Source of the DNA: Njordibacter sp905182035
GTDB lineage: Bacteria; Pseudomonadota; Gammaproteobacteria; Pseudomonadales; Balneatricaceae
Reading direction: 5' to 3'
Length of the DNA: 64,000 nt
Assembly (NCBI RefSeq): GCF_047730075.1
Contig: NZ_CP159831.1
Location: 1,488,001 to 1,552,000 of the forward strand
The notes below the pieces were generated by a model. That model saw only the letters and a program-made list of their open reading frames with translations. It ran no database searches and was not told the DNA's origin. Shown piece by piece: positions 60,172-64,000 of this stretch. Made by a program: the position numbers and the translations under genes. Numbering within the stretch: the first letter of the stretch is position 1; every line of letters begins with the position of its first letter.

Positions 60172-60256
60172 TGGTGCGGACGGAGAGACTCGAACTCTCA
60201 CACCTTGCGGCACTGGAACCTAAATCCAGCGTGTCTACCAATTTCACCACGTCCGC
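60172..60256 (-). tRNA. tRNA-Leu(UAG)
   Basis: An 85-base class II tRNA with a long variable arm. The anticodon loop is TTTAGGT (anticodon TAG), the T-loop is GTTCGAGTC, the acceptor stem is GCGGACG/CGTCCGC with discriminator A, and CCA is encoded. It is the last gene of the four-tRNA cluster and adjacent to the integrase remnant. Confidence 0.95.
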
Positions 60257-60310
60257 ATAATTAACTCAGGTTTGGCCTGCGTTACTCGTACTGTTTTACT
60301 ATTAATGTAA

Positions 60311-60387
60311 TGGGGTGGACGATGGGGTTCGAACCCACGACCACCGGAATCACAATCCGGGGCTCTACCAACTGAGCTACGCCCACC
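60311..60387 (-). tRNA. tRNA-His(GUG)
   Basis: A 77-base tRNA including the encoded G-1 opposite discriminator C73, an identity feature of tRNA-His. The anticodon loop is TTGTGAT. CCA is encoded. Confidence 0.96.
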
Positions 60388-60434
60388 ACTACGGCACTAC
60401 ATTTACTATTTATCCGCTTTTACCTTTGCGGCGT

Positions 60435-60511
60435 TGGTACGCCCTGAAGGATTCGAACCTTCGACCCACGGCTTAGAAAGCCGTTGCTCTATCCAACTGA
60501 GCTAAGGGCGC
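60435..60511 (-). tRNA. tRNA-Arg(UCU)
   Basis: A 77-base cloverleaf with anticodon TCT in loop TTTCTAA. The acceptor ends in a G-T pair, and CCA is encoded. Confidence 0.95.
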
Positions 60512-60530
60512 ATGTTACTGCGGTAAATAA

Positions 60531-60607
60531 TGGTCGGGGTAGAGAGATTCGAACTCCCGACATCCTGCTCCCAAAGCAGGCGCGCTACCAGGCTGCGCTA
60601 TACCCCG
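60531..60607 (-). tRNA. tRNA-Pro(UGG)
   Basis: A 77-base cloverleaf with anticodon TGG in loop TTTGGGA. The acceptor stem is CGGGGTA/TACCCCG with the C1-G72 pair typical of proline tRNA, and CCA is encoded. It is the first gene of the Pro-Arg-His-Leu cluster. Confidence 0.96.
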
Positions 60608-60744
60608 ACATCCTCTACAACGCTACTGCCTAGTGGCTCATGCTGATGAAGAGGTGCGTATATTATAGCCGCTACCATGTTTCGTCAAGCATATTGTCTG
60701 GTTTTTTTCTCAATAAAACCAAACTGTTAAAATAAACTTCAATT

Positions 60745-62130
60745 CTAGACTTCACGCTTCCAGCCGGTGCCTTCTTTACTGTCTTCTAATACGACACCTG
60801 CATCTTTTAATTGATCACGGATTTGGTCGGACAAGGCAAAATTTCGGTCTATTTTGGCCTGATGACGCTGCGCAACTAATGCATCAATATCTGCATCAGC
60901 AAGATCGCCCTCACCCGCCTCACCTCTTAAGTAGGCATGAGGATCTAACTCCAACAAGCCTAAAATGTTACCCAATCCACGCATCTGGCTAGCTAACACT
61001 GCTGCTTGAGGGTCACCATCACGTTTAAGGCGATTTACCTCTCGAGCCATCTCAAACAACACCGAAATAGCTTCACGGGTATTAAAATCATCATCCATGG
61101 CAGCATTAAAACGATCTAAATAAGTGCCTTCAAGAGAGATATATGATAACTCTAGTTGATCCATCGCTGTATACAAGCGATCTAAGGCTCTTTGAGCTTC
61201 AACTAGGGCATCCTCTGCGTAATCGATCTGGCTACGATAATGGCTAGCTGTAAGCAAATAACGTACGATTTCTGCTGGAAATTTAGCCAACACCTCACGA
61301 ATGGTAAAAAAGTTACCCAATGACTTGGACATTTTTTCTTTATTAACTCGAACTGCGCCAGCATGTAACCAATAGTTCACAAAGGTTTCACCATTAGCAG
61401 CTTCAGATTGAGCTATCTCGTTTTCATGGTGTGGGAAGGGTAAGTCTGGGCCACCACCATGAATATCAAAATGGTTACCTAAGCAACACTTAGTCATGGC
61501 GGAACATTCTATGTGCCAACCAGGGCGACCTTCTCCCCACGGTGAAGCCCAAGAGACTTCTCCAGCTTTTGCAGCTTTCCACAAGACAAAATCAAATGGG
61601 TTTTCTTTAACATCGTTGATATCAACCCGTGCACCAGCCCTCATATCCTCTAACTTGCGGTTGGTTAGTGCACCGTAGGTTTCAAATTTATCAACACGAT
61701 AATAAACGTCACCATTGCTTGCAGCATAGGCGTAGTTTTTATCGATAAGTGTTTGTATCATGTCGACAATGGCTGGTATATGGGCCGTCGCTCGTGGTTC
61801 TTGGTTAGGTGGTAATACGTTAAGGGCAAGCTCATCTTCATGCATTGCGCCAATAAAGCGGTTAGTCAGCTGATCACAAGTCTCACCATTTTCTGCTGCA
61901 CGTTTAATAATTTTGTCATCAACATCGGTAATATTACGCACGTATTCAACTTGGTACCCTGCATGCCTTAAGTAACGAGTAATCACGTCAAACGACACCA
62001 TGACGCGAGCATGACCAATATGGCAGTAGTCATACACAGTCATACCGCAGACGTACAGGCGTATCTTACCTTCTTCAATAGGCGTAAACGGGACCTTGCT
62101 ATTACTTAAGGTGTTGTGAAGCTGCAACAT
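60745..62130 (-). CDS. cysS: Cysteinyl-tRNA synthetase
   Basis: A class I synthetase of 461 residues. The HIGH motif is CHIGHARV, KMSKS is in EKMSKSLGN, and the zinc ligands are in LYVCGMTVYD, ECSAMTKCCLG and the nearby HHENE. ATG 62130 was chosen, 15 bases after the glnS stop; the longer frame overlaps glnS without reason. glnS-cysS is a common operon. Confidence 0.96.
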   Translation of the reverse strand: MLQLHNTLSNSKVPFTPIEEGKIRLYVCGMTVYDYCHIGHARVMVSFDVITRYLRHAGYQVEYVRNITDVDDKIIKRAAENGETCDQLTNRFIGAMHEDELALNVLPPNQEPRATAHIPAIVDMIQTLIDKNYAYAASNGDVYYRVDKFETYGALTNRKLEDMRAGARVDINDVKENPFDFVLWKAAKAGEVSWASPWGEGRPGWHIECSAMTKCCLGNHFDIHGGGPDLPFPHHENEIAQSEAANGETFVNYWLHAGAVRVNKEKMSKSLGNFFTIREVLAKFPAEIVRYLLTASHYRSQIDYAEDALVEAQRALDRLYTAMDQLELSYISLEGTYLDRFNAAMDDDFNTREAISVLFEMAREVNRLKRDGDPQAAVLASQMRGLGNILGLLELDPHAYLRGEAGEGDLADADIDALVAQRHQAKIDRNFALSDQIRDQLKDAGVVLEDSKEGTGWKREV

Positions 62131-62144
62131 AATTAACTTTTCCG

Positions 62145-63827
62145 TTAGCCTTTCTTGGCCCAAGAGTCACGCAAAGTGACCGTACGATTGAATACTAAGC
62201 GATCTGTTGTAGAGTCTTTATCAACACAAAAATAACCCTCACGTTCAAACTGGAAACGTTCCCCATCATTAGCAGATGCTAGGGATGGCTCGGCCATCGC
62301 ACCTTTAACCAAGCGCAAGTTATCTGGGTTCACATAGGTCATAAAATCAACATCTTTGTCACCATCTGGGTTGGCATGGTTGAATAAGCGGTCGTATAAA
62401 CGTACATCAACCAATAAATGATGGCTGGCACTCACCCAATGCACTACGCCGTTTACTTTGTACCCTTCTGGCTTTTTACCTAAGGTATTTTTATCATAGC
62501 GACACACTAACTCAACCACTTCGCCATCTGCATCCCTGATCAATTCTTCACAGGTAATAATATAACCCCCACGCAAACGCACAGACTGTTCCGGCGCCAA
62601 GCGCTTCCACTTACCCTCTGGATGCTCGGCAAAATCAGCCTGGTCGATAAACACCTGCTTAGACATCACAAGTTGGCGTTGGCCCATAGTGTCGTCTTTG
62701 GGGTGTTTTGGTACTGTCAATGTTTCTGTTTTGTCTTGGTCCCAGTTAGAAATTGTTACTTTTAATGGCTGAAGCACACACATGGCACGGGATACTGTTG
62801 AATCCAAATCATCACGCACGCTTGACTCTAAACGACCAAAATCTGTAATGCCCTTGCTGCGCGCTACGGGTGTTGCCACACAAAAATTTCGTAAAGATTC
62901 TGGAGTGTACCCACGGCGGCGCATACCTGAAATTGTTGGCATGCGCGGGTCGTCCCAAGCTGTAACCGTATTACTGTCTACCAACTGTTTCAGTTTGCGT
63001 TTACTGGTAATGGTGTAGTTAAGCTCTAACCGCGCAAATTCATACTGCCTTGGACGACGCAAACCACTGGGCAAGGTGACATGATCTATAAACCAGTCAT
63101 ATAAGGGCCTGTGGTCTTCAAACTCCAAGGTACAGATAGAATGAGTCACTTCTTCTAATGCGTCAGACAAACCATGAGTAAAGTCGTACATGGGATAAAT
63201 ACACCAGGTATTACCTGTCTGATGGTGTTCGATATGACGAATACGATAGATGATCGGATCACGCATGTTCATGTTAGGTGATTCATTATCAATCTTGGCA
63301 CGTAGTACCCGTTCACCATCAGCAAATTCACCCGCTCGCATGCGGGCAAAGAGATCTAAGTTCTCTTCAATGCTGCGTTCGCGGTGGGGACTATCCTTAC
63401 CTACCTTAGTAAGATTGCCACGATATTCCCGTGCTTGCTCTGGGCTTAAGTCACAGACATAAGCCAAACCTTTGTTGATTAGCTCAACGGCAAGACCGTG
63501 CAACTGAACAAAATAGTTGGATGCGTAGCACTCTTCTTTACCCCACTCAAACCCTAACCACTTAACGTCTCGTTTAATGGACTGAATGTATTCATCACTT
63601 TCTTTTTCTGGGTTGGTGTCGTCAAAACGCAGATTGCAATGGCCTTCAAACTCTTGTGCCATGCCAAAATTTAAACAAATTGATGTAGCGTGGCCCACGT
63701 GCAAATAACCATTAGGTTCTGGTGGAAAACGAGTCACGACTTGGCCATCATTGTTGCCCTTTCTAACATCTTTGGCGATGATATTACGAACAAAGTTTGA
63801 TGCCTGTACGACGGTTTTTTCTGCCAC
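62145..63827 (-). CDS. glnS: Glutaminyl-tRNA synthetase
   Basis: A class I synthetase of about 560 residues. The HIGH motif is PEPNGYLHVGHA, the KMSKS-like motif is LVMSKQVF, and two C-terminal beta-barrels bind the anticodon. The GTG at 63827 was chosen since AAGGAG lies eight bases upstream; the longer TTG-type start has no support. A dedicated GlnRS implies no need for the amidotransferase route to Gln-tRNA. Confidence 0.95.
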   Translation of the reverse strand: MAEKTVVQASNFVRNIIAKDVRKGNNDGQVVTRFPPEPNGYLHVGHATSICLNFGMAQEFEGHCNLRFDDTNPEKESDEYIQSIKRDVKWLGFEWGKEECYASNYFVQLHGLAVELINKGLAYVCDLSPEQAREYRGNLTKVGKDSPHRERSIEENLDLFARMRAGEFADGERVLRAKIDNESPNMNMRDPIIYRIRHIEHHQTGNTWCIYPMYDFTHGLSDALEEVTHSICTLEFEDHRPLYDWFIDHVTLPSGLRRPRQYEFARLELNYTITSKRKLKQLVDSNTVTAWDDPRMPTISGMRRRGYTPESLRNFCVATPVARSKGITDFGRLESSVRDDLDSTVSRAMCVLQPLKVTISNWDQDKTETLTVPKHPKDDTMGQRQLVMSKQVFIDQADFAEHPEGKWKRLAPEQSVRLRGGYIITCEELIRDADGEVVELVCRYDKNTLGKKPEGYKVNGVVHWVSASHHLLVDVRLYDRLFNHANPDGDKDVDFMTYVNPDNLRLVKGAMAEPSLASANDGERFQFEREGYFCVDKDSTTDRLVFNRTVTLRDSWAKKG

Positions 63828-64000
63828 GAATGGGTCTCCTTGAGGCTTGCCCTGAAAAACCAATAATTATATGTCTTTTGCCGCCTGCCTTGCTACCTAA
63901 ATTCGTTAGTATTTCAACGTCAAACAGGTCCCAGCGATTGCATCCATAGGCTACGGGCTTCATAATACTCACCTCTTTATTAACAATCACTTCCTAAGGC

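Noticed and set aside
60172..60200. Direct repeat of the tRNA-Leu 3' end that would mark the other island border
   Set aside because: I looked for the acceptor/T-arm sequence elsewhere in the window and did not find it; the far border may lie at an eroded copy.
60700..60744. Terminator after cysS
   Set aside because: The TTTGGTTTT/AAAAACCA pairing has no T-run on the minus strand after the stem, and cysS may read into the tRNA cluster.
63784..63990. Short minus-strand frame covering the glnS start and upstream region
   Set aside because: It overlaps the glnS N-terminus in another frame, has no homologous character and no need for a gene there.
1..64000. CRISPR arrays, intact insertion sequences, rRNA genes
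   Set aside because: None seen on reading both strands; no regularly spaced repeats, transposase genes or rRNA segments.

Overview
The window is a chromosomal segment of a gammaproteobacterium, most likely a marine one. Several blocks have the gene order usual in that class: cspD-clpS-clpA next to infA and aat, ftsK-lolA-rarA-crcB-serS, tusDCBE, and tig-clpP-clpX-lon-hupB-ppiD. The sequence is moderately AT-rich by eye. The ability to use organosulfur compounds (a DMSP lyase and a methanesulfonate monooxygenase locus) points to a marine habitat. No close relative can be named from the sequence alone.

Core region 1-32.5 kb. It starts inside icd and runs through an almost complete N-degron pathway (ClpS adaptor, ClpA unfoldase and the tagging transferases Bpt and Aat), a CheW-like protein carrying an inserted zinc-binding CZB domain, the ftsK-lolA-rarA block, crcB, serS, the tus tRNA-thiolation genes (on the minus strand), a BI-1 family membrane protein and hspQ. 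A near-consensus LexA box precedes yebG, which overlaps an EamA exporter gene. Next come gacA/pgsA/uvrC, hpt, and the protein quality-control block ppiD, hupB, lon, clpX, clpP and tig. Alanine dehydrogenase, divergent from an Lrp-type regulator, closes the core.

Accessory region 32.5-60 kb. It begins with an M24-fold protein whose metal-ligand spacing matches the DMSP lyase DddP, followed by a long truncated-haemoglobin protein and a class I amidotransferase. The central feature at 36-47.6 kb is a methanesulfonate locus. It encodes the oxygenase alpha subunit (MsmA, with the diagnostic 26-residue Rieske spacing), the beta subunit, a Rieske ferredoxin and a reductase. A PanB-like hydroxymethyltransferase gene heads this operon. 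A TauE/SafE exporter, a LysR regulator and a sulfonate-type ABC importer with two ATPases and two permeases accompany it. Together they would import methanesulfonate, cleave it to formaldehyde and sulfite, and export the sulfite; the PanB paralogue may use the C1 unit. Further on are a nitronate monooxygenase, a TauD/TfdA oxygenase, three tandem copies of a small NTF2-like gene (one truncated), a degenerate reading frame, and a LivKHMGF-type importer with a racemase gene and a divergent GntR regulator.

The accessory stretch ends at a remnant of a tyrosine recombinase next to tRNA-Leu(UAG), in a Pro-Arg-His-Leu tRNA cluster. cysS and glnS then return to core genome. This layout suggests an old, decayed island next to a tRNA gene.
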